A stretch of 64,000 bases of DNA from Ustilaginoidea virens (GCF_000687475.1 NC_057320.1:2294001-2358000); one strand, 5' to 3'; shown: positions 9,901 through 23,600, numbered from the stretch's first letter. The notes: generated by a model not told the origin, from the sequence alone. Made by a program: numbers and translations.

Positions 9901-11800
9901 ATAGCCGCTAGATCCAAAACCTGCCGAGTCAACTTCCTGGCACTTGTTTGAGTGACTCAAGCCGGCTCCGGCGTTACTGGACTGAATCGGCACTTTGTCT
10001 GTTCTAGATTCGGACGTGATCCTCTCGGCATCTCCGCAAGCCATTTCTTGTGTCGTGAGACGCAACGCTTTCTGAACGGAAGATATCACCTCTACAGCTT
10101 CGCCGCCGCGGTTTTTGTACAGATGAGCTACCAAATGCTCGGTAGCATCCAAATGGCAGGGCTGCAGCTTGACAGCCTTGAGCCAGCTCTGCTCAGCCTC
10201 GGCTTGGCGATTGAGACAATACAAAGCCGCACCCATATGGGTTATGGCTTCGACATGACTAAAACGTCGGCTTTGCATTAGCTGCTTCATATGCCCGTGT
10301 GCAAAGATGTTGATATGTAGCTTACCACTCATCTACTTTAACAATCCTAGAGAACCACTCAAGTGCCTCAGCGTACCGTTCTAGCCCGTATTGGAGGCAG
10401 CCTCCTATCAGCATGCCCTCAACCCATTTCCACTGATATTGTTCGCATACGCTGCTCAAAACATCTAATGAGGCAAAAGCATTTGAGATCGGCAAAGAGT
10501 AATTCATATGTTTAGAAGCAGGAAGGGCAGGAACTGGTATAGCCGAACTGGAGTTGCTTGGCTTGCGAATTGAGGCGGGTGTATTGAAAATGGCGTGGGC
10601 CGTACGGTGATAGAACTCAGATTTATCTGGCGCCGGGCCAGTATCCAAAGTGAACCGTCTTGTCCAGTCAGATGTGCAGCACGGAAAACTGTACGTAGGA
10701 GACTGACTCAACAGTCCCCCTGCTAAAACTTGGTTTCCTTCATTCCATGAAATAGGTGGCTTGGGGCACGCTGGGAGTCTCCGCGAGATTACAGCCCCCG
10801 GGATTGTCTTCATGGGGTTGGTCTTTCCATTTGCTTCCAAATATGAAAGTAACTCAACGTAGCTTTGGTACGAATCCTGCAATGCCTTGTCGCGATAAAG
10901 GATTGGGTTATCCGGTATCGATCGCGGCAAGTTCCTCAAGTTGACGTCTGCGAATGATTGAGGCGGCATTTGAAGGCTATACTGCAGGGGAGTAGCCGGC
11001 ACATACAGCCCATGACCATCTAGATGAACCAGCGGTTGTTGAAAGATGACTTCCAGATGAGACGACGCATCGTTTCCATGTGGCCCTAAATCGGCAACGC
11101 AGTTCAAGGTGTGCCTGCGATGGTGGCGATCCCAAGGCGAGTATCCTGCTTGCCAGCCCAAGTGATCAGGCAGCAGAGAATCACTGACTGGTGTGGGAGG
11201 TGGGCAGAAGGCACGCACATTGTGTTCATTCACTCGTAAAATATGGTGATACATGTCTGTGTAATAAGTCGTGGGTGCTGAATTGATAAAGTCACCGACA
11301 GACGTCACTGAGGTGTGAAAGCTTCCTGAAAGCGTTTCATGCAATTTCCACGCGGGTGGCGGAAATTTTGCATGTTCCGTGACACCGTAGCCGCGAAGCC
11401 TCCGCGATTTCAAGGGCATCGAATGCTGCTGCAACGTAGGAGTCAAGCTGGAAATGTTCCGCGAGCTTTCCGACATTGGGAGAATCATATGTTTCAGCGG
11501 AGGTGGCCCTGGGAATGGCTGGATGGGTGATCCATCATATCCGCCATCCACCGTCCCTCTCGGAGTTTTCCTCCTGAGATTGTGTTCTGGCAAAGATGAT
11601 CCGTGGTAAGCAGTTGGGAGGGCAGCTTGTTTACCGGATCGTGACGTTCGGATTGGGATAGAGCGTTGGTCAGTAGGCAGAATCATTTGCAATCTTGCGT
11701 CATCATGTCCACTGGATTCCCGGCCTGGATGAGTCGGCAATGTGTCGCACGTTCGCGATCCTGGCGTCGCCATATGACAGATCCGCGGTGCTGGTAGCAT
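6912..11800 (-). CDS. TPR-containing protein O-GlcNAc transferase (GT41), four exons
   Basis: Nucleocytoplasmic enzyme transferring GlcNAc from UDP-GlcNAc to Ser/Thr of proteins (OGT/SPINDLY family). Predicted exons are 11800-10326, 10258-8324, 8241-7632 and 7547-6912, joining into 1,551 residues. Intron 1 (10325-10259) is GTAAGC..CTAAT..TTTTAG; intron 2 (8323-8242) is GTGAGT..CTAAC..CAAG; intron 3 (7631-7548) is GTGGGT..CTGAC..ACAG. Residues 1 to about 400 are Pro/Ser-rich and look disordered. TPR-type helices appear near 440-550 and again ahead of the catalytic half. The catalytic domain has VGYISSDFNNHPLAHL with the catalytic His at about 1132, LNGYTRGARNE, FNQLYK with the UDP-binding Lys at 1340, and DTPECNAHTTAADVLW with HTT at 1420-1422. 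The C-terminus WVNGTGGDIFL is typical of filamentous fungal members. The ATG at 11800 follows an in-frame stop; an upstream exon cannot be excluded. Confidence 0.93.
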
Positions 11801-12240
11801 ATCCGATAATTGGCATGAGAGCCACGTTGACAGAATTTACGTCTGAAGTCCACATCGGGTAATGAACTGGCCGCTCAACGCATGGCTCGCGGGACGCAAT
11901 CATCGAGATTCATCGGGGCGTTGGCGGCGTCTTCCTCAAGGGTGACGCTGTGTATTTATTTCTGAACCGAGCCAGTACGTAGTCCAAGTCCGCGTTCGCC
12001 GAGCCGAGTAAGCGTCAAGCGGACGATTGTCGATGCAAAAAGTCGTTCCGAGGAAGTGACCACGAGCTTGCAGCAGTGATACGAAGTGTGATATTATTCC
12101 AGGCTGATTGGGAGGGATTTGGCGAGTAATTGTGACTTGACAGCCAGTTGTCTCCGTGGCGTACACAGTGGCACGAGCAAGGCGACGGACTGTCGGAAAT
12201 GTCAACATATATACTGTATTCAGTTTCATCCTAAAGTCTG
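11801..12240 (-). promoter_or_regulatory. Upstream region of the O-GlcNAc transferase gene
   Basis: About 440 bp of unmutated sequence between the predicted start codon and the RIP-mutated repeat block. Short frames on the minus strand (for example 11936-12229) could be leader uORFs or chance; none resembles a known protein. The drop to AT-rich sequence at about 12,240 leaves little room for a longer promoter. Confidence 0.45.
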
Positions 12241-12356
12241 ATAACTTTTATACATAATAAGCGTTTTAAAAATTAAAGCTTTAATTGCTTTTAATATTAC
12301 TAGATATTAAATTAAAAATTCTTATCTAGTTATAATAAAATATAAAAAAAACTTTC
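12241..12356. other. AT-rich junction between gene island and transposon block
   Basis: Abrupt change to A/T-rich sequence immediately upstream of the O-GlcNAc transferase gene. No repeat boundary or target duplication can be identified here. Confidence 0.4.
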
Positions 12357-12644
12357 GCGATTTCGCCCGCACCTAGGTAGCGGCATAGAACCGCCTCTAA
12401 AATCAATTCTAATATTCCCAATCGCTTCCTCTCGTCTGTTTACCCCCCCTTGCCTATAGCGCACTGCGTCTAAAGAGCGGGCATAGCAGGCGCGAACAAA
12501 GTAATAAATATCGATAGAGGGAATAAGGGAGGCATTATATATAGCCGCTATAACCTAACTACTACGATCGCGAATAACACATAATATAACTAGACCGAGA
12601 CTAAGCCTACCTAAATATAGAAGCGACCTACTATTATTATAATC
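12357..12644 (+). mobile_element. Probable 5' part of the LINE (outermost element)
   Basis: GC-richer stretch starting GCGATTTCGCCCGCACC that is contiguous, apart from the solo LTR, with the LINE ORF1 segment at 12887-13220. I infer that it is the LINE leader. The exact 5' end is not resolved. Confidence 0.45.
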
Positions 12645-12886
12645 TGTAAAGGACTGGCCCTAGGGCTACTGCGAATAGGCGTCGAATGAATATATTAAAT
12701 AGACTAAGGAGGAAAGAGAGAGGGCCCGAATAGGGGCCTCTAAGTAGCCTATTTATGCCCGTACGTAGCACGGGCCGAGTCCTTAGCGAGCCCTCGTGAC
12801 CCCGTGCCGATACTCCTGAGGCTAGTCGCGGGCGCAGCCCGAGTCCTAGCCACATTGTGGCGCGGGCGTAGCCCGAGCCCGTGACA
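12645..12886 (-). mobile_element. Solo LTR of the Gypsy A family
   Basis: A 242-bp segment matching the reverse complement of the Gypsy A LTRs, running TGTAAAGGACTGGCCC to GAGCCCGTGACA. The flanking 5-mers are TAATC (12640-12644) and TAATT (12887-12891), a target-site duplication with one C-to-T change. No internal sequence adjoins it, so it probably arose by LTR-LTR recombination. Confidence 0.9.
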
Positions 12887-13220
12887 TAATTGAAGAATTG
12901 ATAAAAAAGCTTTAGGATTATATCCCTCTAGTAGTATTAGGATAAGTGCGAGAAATTATAAAAATTATAGCTAATACGGCCTATAGTAAGGCTACTTTAG
13001 ACCCTATCGGTACCCTTACCGATATAATTTTAAAGACTATTAAAAAAGCTATTAAATCGGCCCTCTAGAATATCCCAAAATAGGCACTAGCTACTATTTA
13101 GGCAAATATCGCGGCATAAAGATATACTACTATTACTATACCACCCTAATATACTATCGCTCCCCTTCCGGTCCCGCTATATATCTATAAGGAGATTTTA
13201 ATTAAAGGCAATAGTATTAG
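12887..13220 (+). pseudogene. LINE ORF1 (gag-like), first segment
   Basis: RIP-mutated 5' part of ORF1 of a Tad1-like non-LTR retrotransposon. The frame, with only TAA/TAG stops, runs into the D element at 13221 and resumes at 50412. The junction is defined by the ATTAG duplication (13216-13220 and 50407-50411). Confidence 0.65.
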
Positions 13221-13552
13221 TGTCGGAATCGCTGTCGCAAGGTGCCCAATTGGGCACACTGCGACGAATGTGCCGCGCACACCCGTTGGGCACGATGTGG
13301 CCACTTTTGCCCCTTTACCCCTGAGCCCGGTAGGGCACGCGGGCAGCCCGGCCCGACTGCGCCGATGCACGTGACAACGGCACACACACAAAAAGGCCAT
13401 ATTGTATAATTACCCTCTTTTGCTTCCTTTCTTTCCTTTTAGATAGTCAGTCATTAGTAAAGCAATTAAATCCTTTACTTAGTGACTTTACGGTACATGA
13501 TACTACGCGTGCGACCCTATATATAACTGGGTACCCCGAGTTTATATCAATA
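13221..13552 (+). repeat. 5' LTR of copia D
   Basis: 332 bp, TGTCGGAATC to TATCAATA (terminal CA changed to TA). It matches the 3' LTR at 50075-50406, with transition-type differences. Confidence 0.93.
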
Positions 13553-16500
13553 CTGATCAGTAGTAATAACCACCACTCATAGGATAATTACATCCCGTAA
13601 AGAATGGTGCATTATAAATTAGTAAAATATTGATTTCGAAGAGGCAGTTAAGCTTTCTCGGCTGTACTAATAAGGAAGATAGACAGCCTATTCTATTTTA
13701 AATAGCTGAGTATACTATTAACTAGAAGGAGAACGATTTATGACCTCTCCTTCCCCTCGTCTATTACGAAGAAGAAACTTATGCTAAATATCATAATCTT
13801 TAAAGATACTTTTAGTATTTAAGAAGAACGATTTATAACCTCTTCCTATTCTTTCTTTCTTTTACTACTATGGTAAAAGCCCTCTCAAATCTTATACTCT
13901 TTATAAGAGGGAATCTTACACTCCCTGTAATATATCCTCCCCCCCCTTTTAAACCCTCTTCTTAATACTATAGCATTATTATAACAACCATAAAAGCTAA
14001 CTGAGAGGATATAATAATTTGCCTCACTCTTTAACGACAATTAGATCAACGCTATAAAGCCTATCGACCCTAATAATACTACGAATGTATAGCTATATAA
14101 CCGTATCGCATTCCTTATAGATATTTATAAGGAAAATACCTATCTGGATAATGATTTTTAGGAATAATTCCGTAAGGATTATAGTGAGTGGAATAAAGCC
14201 CTATTCCGCCGTATTAACGCTTAGGTTTTACGGCAGTTCCGTTTAATATTATAGGAATGCAGCATATATATTAGAGTATCAGGTTCCTTAACAATACTAA
14301 CCCTCTTTGAATGCCTTTAATAACAATAGAATCTATAATGGCCTTAAGAGGAAGTGACCTGGCAATTTGCTTGTAGTGTATTCTTATCCTAGCTTAACCC
14401 TACTAGGGAAGCCTTACTACCTATTGGTAATACCGAGCAAGAGATATAAAGGCTTCAAAATATACCCTCATATATACGTATAAGGCCCTCATTATTATTA
14501 TTACGAGCCCCTATAATAGTTATGCAAATACCCTTACTAAGGCTCGCATTACGGCTCTTATAAGCCCCGTTAATGCTAAGGAACTTTATTATACTAATAG
14601 AACGATTATAGTTATAATAACCTTCTCTCTATATCGAAAAAGCCTTATGCCTTTACCCCTGCCCCTACTGATGAAGAAAGGGGCCGGTCCCTATAACTAA
14701 AAGGGAAGATACCTATTTATAATAGGCCGCTATTCGAAATAGGGGAGAGCTCCCGTTATCAATAATAATATATAACGGCCGATGATTATAGCCTATAAGA
14801 CCAACCCAATCGAATATATTACTCTAGGGATTATACCCCTAGCTAAGGTGGCTATCTTAATGCCCCTTAAGGTTATAGTATACCTAATAGAGGTCGAGCT
14901 ATAGGCCCTAATAATATATTTCCTTTAATAGAGGATCCTAATAATAATACCCTCCAAGCTAATACCGCCCCTAATACCAGGTATTACGAATCGCGGTATT
15001 ACAGCCTATAAGCCCTAACGCCTTATCCAATAATACTAAAAATAGGCACGGTATCTGGCCTTTCCTATTAATATCGGCCTATTTAGGCCGATAAATAGAT
15101 GGTTTTAATAGGAGTACCGATAAACCTGGACTAACTCAGGTTATAGGATAACCCCGCCAGAGATCCCGCTAGCCTACCGTAAGGCTATTAATAAGCTATT
15201 CTAGAATACCCTTTAAAATACCCTTAAGGTTATACCCAAAAAGCTTATATAGAGGCCGGGTTTGACTAAAAAGACTATTCCCAAACCAGGTTTAATAATA
15301 TATCGAAGAAGATATCTAACCTCTTATATAGCTATTGTATAGAGGATAGATATAGCGGCAAAATAGATAATTTCTTTATACTAAAGGTTATATCTTTTAA
15401 AAGTAAGTACTACCTACTAAGATTACCTAATAATATATTTGCTAGAGCCTTCTAAATTATACTTATCGGTAATACTGAGACCTATTATTTTAATAATATT
15501 GAATGTATTTGCAATATCCTTACTTTTGACGATATAATCCGCAAAATTAAGAGCTATTTCGAAAATAAGAGTATAGAGCAATTCTATTTGCACTATTGGA
15601 ATAGAATAATGCTCTAATTAACTATTGCAAAATATCCCGATAAGTTAAAGCTAGAATGCCTTAATATCCTACTAGAAGAACTTTAATGCCTATATTGTAG
15701 TCTTTTTCCCCCCTTTACAGCTAATATAGAGCTTTATCGGCAAGTGCTTAATGCTATAAGAGATACCCCTAAGTATAGCCAGGCGCTATATCGATATGTC
15801 CCTATATTCGAAGGCCTCGCCGCTAACCTATAGCGATCCCTTTCTATTTATAAGACTACCTATACAACTTAATAGTATTACTTCCTTTAATAATAGCCTT
15901 AATAATATTAAGATATTAAAGATATTGATGATAATATAGCGTTATTTATAGATCGTAGATACAGTTAATCTCACAACCTGTATCAACGCCCCTAATAGTA
16001 CAGACCCCCTTAATAGCAATAATAAAATCGCGCCTTTCCAACCAGGCCCCATTAAAGACATTACTTTATTTATAATAAATCAGGATATTGGTTATCTAAT
16101 TATATTGATAAAGAGCAATAAGAATTAAAAGTATAATAGCTGAAGAACCGTTCCAATTAGACCGCCCCTAATAATAAGAGATTCTATATTTTCCTATAAA
16201 AATATAAAGGGACTACTAATTAAAGCCATCTTAATAATGCCGATTTTGATAATATCGTTAAAGATATTGAAGTTATAATAGCAGGGGATGCATAATAGGA
16301 TGCAGAAAATGCTATTATACTATAAATTATAGCCACTTAGTACTTCTTAGCCCTTAATCAAGCAGAACTATTACCTTCTTCGTCTATCGAAATATTATAA
16401 GCCTTATAAGATAAATTATGCCGATATGCCTTCCTGCAAATTAACCCCTTTTAAATGCCCTTACTATTAGACTATAATTCTGCCTTTCTAGAAGAAGAAC

Positions 16501-18224
16501 GGTATAGTAATTATACCTTCCGCGGAATCCTACTAGATACTAACGCCTCTAGCCTATTAATAGCAGGCTTAGGTTAAGCAAAGGCCCTAATAAAATTAAT
16601 AAAGACCCTGACTATTAAAACAACTAATAAGCAGTATATAGTAAACTTTAGCGCGGGTTCCGCTATATCTTTTAGTATATTAAATATCCCGATGATATTC
16701 GGCAATATCCCCTTTTATATTTTTAATAGCAGTACCCCCTTTCTATATTCTATTACAGATATAAATAGGATAGGCGTAAAGCTAGATAATATCGATAACC
16801 TATTAATCAAAAGGGATATTAATGTCCCAATTATTAGGAAATAAGGATATCTATAGTAGACCCTCAATGCCATAGATACTATAGCCTTTTATCTATCGTT
16901 ATAGGAAATCTGTTAGCTTTATTATCGATTCGGGCATCCCTCTATTAATAGGCTTACTAAATTACTTTAGCGGTCTAGTTATAATAATATTAACCGCAAT
17001 ATTATCGAGAGTATTACCTATATATGCTATTAATGCTAGATGAATATAAAGGCACCTAGCCGATTTAAATTTATATTAAAGGATAACCGCTAATTTAACT
17101 ATGAGATAATTATAGATATCCTTTATATTGATAATCGGCCGGTATTATATATTGTAGATGCCGCAATAAGCTTCTAGGCAGCTAGATTCTTTAATCTATA
17201 AAAGCAGAAGGCCTGCGATATTTAGAATGCCCTTAAGAAATACTAGATTAATACCTATTTTGGCCTACTAGATTAGATAGTCTATAATGCCGGACTAAAC
17301 TTTGCTTCTGCTGAATTCCGTTATAATGCCCGGCTTTTATCTATTAATGTAGATGAAATCCCTGTGGAAGCCTATAATAGTATTGGTAAGGTCGAGAGAT
17401 ATTACGCCCCTTTACGCCGAGCCTATATAATTGTTAATAATAAAGTAGGCGACCTAATAATAAGGGAATAGAAATTATAGCTCGCTATAAAAGCTATGAA
17501 CGATTCCATTGGACCTAATGGTCTAGTGCCTATATTATTGGTCTTTAAAGTATATCCTTAACTTATAGGTGATTTACCCCCTAGCCTATTAGTATTATAA
17601 TGCGCTTTAATATTACGAAAGGCTACTAATGAAGCTAGGAAATGCCTCGCTAAGCGATAGGTTTATAATGCCTTCGCCTAATAGAATGGCTTAGATACCC
17701 GGCCTATCTACCGATTACCCCTATAGTCTAATATATAGGTATAGCAAGAGAAAGGTGGCTAGTATAGGCTATACCGGCTAATCAGCCTCGATAGTGATAT
17801 CTATATTATATAAATGCCTTATAGCCCTATTAAGTTCTAATTAATAGTCGTTAAGCCCTATTACCACGATTTTAATAATAATCCTGCTACTAATAATCCT
17901 AAAGATATCGTCTATACTAAAGGCCTGGCCCGCCCTAGCCGGATAGAAGTCAGGATACCGGCTGCAGCTACACTTCTAACCGTAATAATACCTATAGCCG
18001 AGATATTATCGATAATACCTATAGTCGCGATATTATTAATAATACCTACAGTCGCGATATCATCGATACCTATAGCCGCAATATATCTATCGCTAGCTAC
18101 TAGGTCTAATCAAGCTAGGCCACTATTACTATTACTAGTAAGGGTAGTATCCGATATTATAATTAATAAGGACCAAAAAAAAGCTTTCGTTAATACTATA
18201 GCTTCTGATACTATTATCAATATC
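13553..18224 (+). pseudogene. Copia D internal region, gag-protease-integrase part
   Basis: About 500 bp of leader are followed by a gag-like region from about 14,050, then a protease/pre-integrase zone at about 16,400-16,900. The pre-integrase zinc finger remnant lies near 16,910-17,030 (FGHPSINRLTKLL followed by CYQC). The integrase core follows to about 18,000, with VGDLIIRE and YRLPL-type stretches. Stops are almost all TAG/TAA. The coding region is broken at 18224 by Gypsy C and resumes at 48050. Confidence 0.75.
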
Positions 18225-18468
18225 TGTAAAGAACTGACCCTAGGGCGGCTGCAAATAGGCGTCGATGATATATATTAAATAGACTAAAGAGGAAAGAAAA
18301 AGATCTAAATAGGAACCTTCTATCTAGTCTATTTATATCCCAATCGTAATATGTATCGGAGTCCTAGTATAGTTCTATGACTCTGTCTGTCGCCCTTCTT
18401 AGGCTAGACGCAGGCGTAGCCTAAGTCCTAGCTATATTATAGCACAGGCGTAGCCCGTGCCTATGATA
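18225..18468 (-). repeat. 3' LTR of Gypsy C
   Basis: 244 bp, pairing with 47801-48044. Heavily transitioned: the TGTCAC end appears as TATCAT on the minus strand. Confidence 0.88.
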
Positions 18469-20635
18469 TATCCCCCTCCTCTATCTTAGAATCAGAAGAA
18501 TATTATCTTAAGTCATCCCTTTTATATATCGCCCCCCAATTAAAACCTCTTATAGCCCTCTAAAATAACCTTAATTAGATATATAGGATATTAATCGGGC
18601 GCGTAGATATACCAATATATAACCGATGTAAATATAGCAGGGGCTAGAGTCGGTATACTCTAGGCAGATATAATAGAATCTTATTAAAGCTAATCGTAGT
18701 ACTATTAGCTAAAAGGAGTTATATTGCAGCTATTATAGAGCAGAAAAATTTTATCACTAGCTATCGGTTAGGAATCTATCTATACTAAGGCTTTTTCCTT
18801 TATTTACTTCTCTTTTATACTTCTTTCTCCCTCTTTATATCCTTATGCCTACTATTATTAAGGCTATTATTCCTAGTAGTAAGTCTATAGCCTTACTACT
18901 ATCGTAAGGATTGTCCCTACTAATAGAGTTGCGCTATCGAAAGTTCTTAGCTTGTTCGTATTAGGTCTATGCGGTAAATCGTCTAATACTAATAGGTATC
19001 TAGGTCCCCCCCTATTTGCTATTACATTAGATTTGTTGCTATATCGTCTAGAGGACTAATAGATAGGAGTATACCTATCGGCTGGGACCCTCTTATAACC
19101 CTATTGGGTCTATCCTAAGCGTCTACTAGAGACCCTAGAAGTGTTAGGCGCAGAGGAGGTTCCTAGCTAGAAATGCCATTACAGCCGCTATAGTTTATAC
19201 CCTCCTTAGGACGGTTATATATTTCCCCCCTTAGCTTTAAGTTTATTATTATTTCTAATAATGACGAGAGTTCGGCAGAGTCTTTATCGCTTAATATAAG
19301 GGCTTTATTATCCCCTTCGCGTCCTTAAGGTCCTCTTACCCCTTTTTATATAAAAGTCCTATCGTTACCTCCCTATATGCTATTATCGTTAGGGGTAATA
19401 CTAATAAAAGCTTCTTTTTCGATAGCTATTACCCTAAAGACCCTATTAAGAGCACCCTTAGCTCCCTCCTTATTAGTTATTATGCCCCGGATACTATTAT
19501 ATGCTAGGAAAATACTGTTTTTGCCTACTACTAGATCGTTATATTAGCGGTTACGAAAGAAACGCACTATAAGAGAGTTCTTTATTTAAGGGGATTCTAA
19601 GGGGTTAAATGCTAATAATACTAAGGAGGTCGAGTATACTTATATCGCCTGCATATAGTATACTATAGATACCGGAGAATATATTATCTATATGCAGGCC
19701 GATCGCTCCTAGGCTTATATTTAATACCATTAGAAATATAAGACGTGCATCTAGTGCGAATATATAATATCAATAAATCCCTAACTATAGCGGGTAATAA
19801 AGCGTATCGTCCGTATGGCATAAAAGAAATAAAGTATTAAGGAAGCCGCCTATCTAAAGGTAGGAGATATCCTAGGCCGAAAGGCCTATCTTTGCCCTAA
19901 GTTTAATACGCTATATTATTAATAGGATAAACTATAGGCTATAGTGCAAGAGTATATTATAACGGCCCTTTTTATATACGCCCTAGCTATTAATATCGGC
20001 GGGTCGATTCCTATTACTCCTATAATAACTATTATTCCTTCTGCCTTAGCTACTAAATCCCGATAGGCTAGCGGCAACTCTATAGCGCCTATTATATAAC
20101 TACTCGCAGAGTAATAATAAGATATACGGATTATAGTAAAGGCGATGATTAGTTTTGCATATTAGGTCGCCCCCGCTATACCTGCACTTTATACTCTGCC
20201 TACTTTCTTTTAGTTAGTATCCCCACTTTATGCTAGAATAGCCTCGCCTTAAGCCCCTATACCGATAACTATACTATAAGCTAAGGCTAGTCTTATTACT
20301 ATTGGCCTAGTATTATAAGTATATCCTTCTGGACCTATTATACCCTATTATAGGTACTTAAGCTATACTCTTCTTAGTTAGTATCTACTAATTATGCCGC
20401 TGATACCGCTACTGTCTTTTCTGCCCTATTATCCTATAGTCCCCCCCTTCCCCTATATACCTCCCTACTGAATCCTATAGGAGGGCAAGGAAATACTAAT
20501 AAGGGTAAGGGTAGTAAAGGGAGTAGAAATTAATAAATATAGGGATAAAGCTAGAGTTACTAAGAAACGAAAGATAAATACTAAAATTTGCTAAATTACT
20601 TTACTAAAAAAGAAAAAGATTAGTTTTTTTTTTTT
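18469..20635 (-). other. Post-pol region of Gypsy C
   Basis: About 2.1 kb between the end of pol (marked by a T-run near 20,630) and the 3' LTR. Gypsy A and B have similar-sized intervals at the same place. An extended plus-strand frame, antisense to C, is listed separately. Confidence 0.6.
19209..20471 (+). pseudogene. Candidate antisense ORF in the Gypsy C 3' region
   Basis: One plus-strand frame runs about 420 codons interrupted only by TAA/TAG, the stop types RIP makes from Gln and Trp codons, until TGA at 20469. It contains protein-like stretches such as RKKRTIREFF, EYIIYMQADRS, a CIxC motif near 19,755 and YLKVGDILGRKAYLCPKF. I recognise no family. RIP also depletes TGA generally, so frame length alone is weak evidence. 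Confidence 0.35.
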
Positions 20636-23600
20636 TTATATAATTAGATAATATTAAGGTTATAGGTCTAAAATCCGATCCTAAGGCTATATAAATCCAT
20701 TATATATCTAAATATCCCCCTATTTAGCCTTAAATACCTCTTATGCCGCTATCTTTAGGAAGTTCTTTAGGGGTTCCTATATAGGTAAGTTATATTCTTT
20801 CTATTTTATAAATATATTATAGTTCTACCCCCGACTTTAAGTATTCTTTATAGCTAAAATCTCTTCTACTTTATATTCCTTATATAGCCAATTAGAATCC
20901 TAGGGTAGTATAAATAGGGGACTAAATCGTATATTAATTACCTTTTAGCTTAGTAATAGGTTAAAAGCCGCTTATTCGACTAAATTAATATAGAAAATTA
21001 GGTAAATACCCTATAGGATATCGAGTCAAATATTAAGTAGAGATAGTATAGCTATAACTATATACTTTGCCGAGACCTAGTCGAGCTTCTTATAAGGCCG
21101 GTTTATCTTAATATTGCATAAGGTAAGCTATACCTAATCCCTAACTTAAAAATATTCTACCGGACGGCGCGAATAGTTAATTGCGTCCTACTATTGCTGC
21201 TATATAAAAGCGATAGCGGCCTAAGCTACTTTTTATCCCTTATAGAGTATAGCTAAAAATAGAGTAGCCTGCCCTTTTAGGGTTATTAAATTCGGTATTA
21301 AATCTAAAGGCGATATAATTATTAGAATATTAAATCTATTAAGGAGCCGATTAGGACTAAAACCGTTTACTAATAATATCCGGTTATTTAATGCTAGTTA
21401 GTATACTATAAGGTATTTTGGCTAATTATATTGGTTAAAGGAGATTATAATACATAAGATAGCCTAAACCTTTTAGTTTATCTATTCTATACTGCTTTTA
21501 GTCTAGGGGTGATATACAGTCGAAAGGAGTTATTTAGTCCTAATTAAATTGTAAAATATAATCTAAAATTATCCTATTTAATTAGATCCTTAATTGCTAA
21601 TAATTTCTTTAGGGAACCTATAGAAATGCTACTAATACTATTAGAACTATTCTATATAGTCTTCTACTTTTATAAAGTATATTACCTTAAGCTAGATATA
21701 CTTCAATAGGCGATTAGTAATAACTATAAAGAATCGCGGATCGGATATATTATATACGAGAAGATCTATTATAAAATCGATAGAAATCTATAACTAAAAT
21801 CGGTCTAAAATAGGTAATAGCTATAGTAGGCCTTAACGCAATTATCGGCTCTTATATGCCCCGCAGCATTAGCAATTCCAGATATATCTTACTACTGCTA
21901 AAGACATATTATCGAAGTAGTAGTCTTAATATAATAACTAGAATATAGTATTCTTCCCTAGATAGCCCGCAGTAGGTAATTTATAGTATTGCTATATAAC
22001 TATAGTAGTTAAGGGTTTAAAAGAAGGGAGCTATATCTGCCCCTAATAGAAAAGCGCACTATAGGCATTTAGGGTATAATTTGCAATCTATTCCCTTATT
22101 AAAGCCTCAGTTAGAAAATATCTCTCGCCTTTTGCTACTATTACTTAGTATACCCTATATATTTTATCTACGGCTATAGCCTAATCCTAAAGTGCCTAAA
22201 GGTAAGAGTCGGCGAAAATATATAAGCTATTAGGTAAGCTAAATCCTAAAGGTATAACTATAAGAACTAGTTCGGTAATCGAATTTAGGTAGAATACTAA
22301 AATCAATAGCGGTTTTAAGATCTAGCTAATCTTTAGTATCGCGCTATTGGCTTCCTATTTCTATTGAGATAAAGCATTAGGGTGTTAAGCCTATAACCCC
22401 AGCCTATACCGGAAATAAAAATTAAAAAGCGCTAGTATTTTAGCCTATTTAGCCTACTATTCTAATATTTTATAGGGTTAAATAAAATACTTTAGATTCT
22501 TATAGTCTATAAGAATAGTAAATAGGGAGGCTACCGATCGGAATTTAGCTAACTACGCCTTAAGATAAAAGATAATAGCAAAAAGCTCCGTATTGTGAAT
22601 TATATAATTCCGTTTAGTATCTATTAGGCATATAGAATAATATATAATAGGGTAAAGGATTCTATCCTCCCTAATTTAAGAGAGGTAGCTACTAAAAGTA
22701 GTACTAAAGCTATCCGCTTTAAGAATTATCTCCTTATTAAGGTCTTATTAAGCGAGAACTAGGTATAAGATAAAGTAATACTTAAGCGCTTAAAATGCCT
22801 CCTCTTCTTTATCTAACTATTAAAAAAGAACCCCTTTTTTTATTAACTTAATTAAGGGTTTGGCGAATCGGGAGAAGTTAAGGATAAAATTATAGTAAAA
22901 ATTTATAAAGCTAAGGAAGCTTTAGACCCCCTTTAGTTTTATAGGGGCTTCCTAGTTTTAAATAGCCTTAATCTTTTCGGGGTCTAAGCAGATCTCTTTT
23001 CTTACTATTATAATATAACCTAGATACTAGACCTCTATTACGGCAAAATCATACTTCTCTAAGTCTAGGTTAAGACCGGCATCTTAAAGTTATTAGAGTA
23101 TATCTTTAATGCATCCTATATAGTCTTCCCTTAATCCTAAGGTATAAATGAGGATATTATTAAGGTATATAATCGCAAAATCCCTAAGTGTATTCCCTAA
23201 GGCCCTATTAATATATCGTTAGAATATTATAGGGGCTTTAGTAAGGCTAAAAGGCATTATAAGCCACTTAAAGAGACCAAATCGTATATAGAATATAGTA
23301 AGGTATTTATCGCCTTCTATAATACGGATTTTATAGAATACTATATATATATCGACTTTAGTAAACTACTTCGCTTAGGATAAAAATCGTAGGGTCTCCT
23401 TAATTAGTAGAAGGGGATATCGGTTTTAGGCTATAACCTTATTTAGGGCTTAATAATCTATATAAAAATGCCACCCTCTATTCCCCTTTTTAGCTAGGAG
23501 GACTAAAGCTACTACTAATAAAGAGCTTGCTTAAATCTATCCCTTATCTATAAGGTTACTTACTTATCTCCAAACCTTAAGTAGCTAGTCCTATAATATA

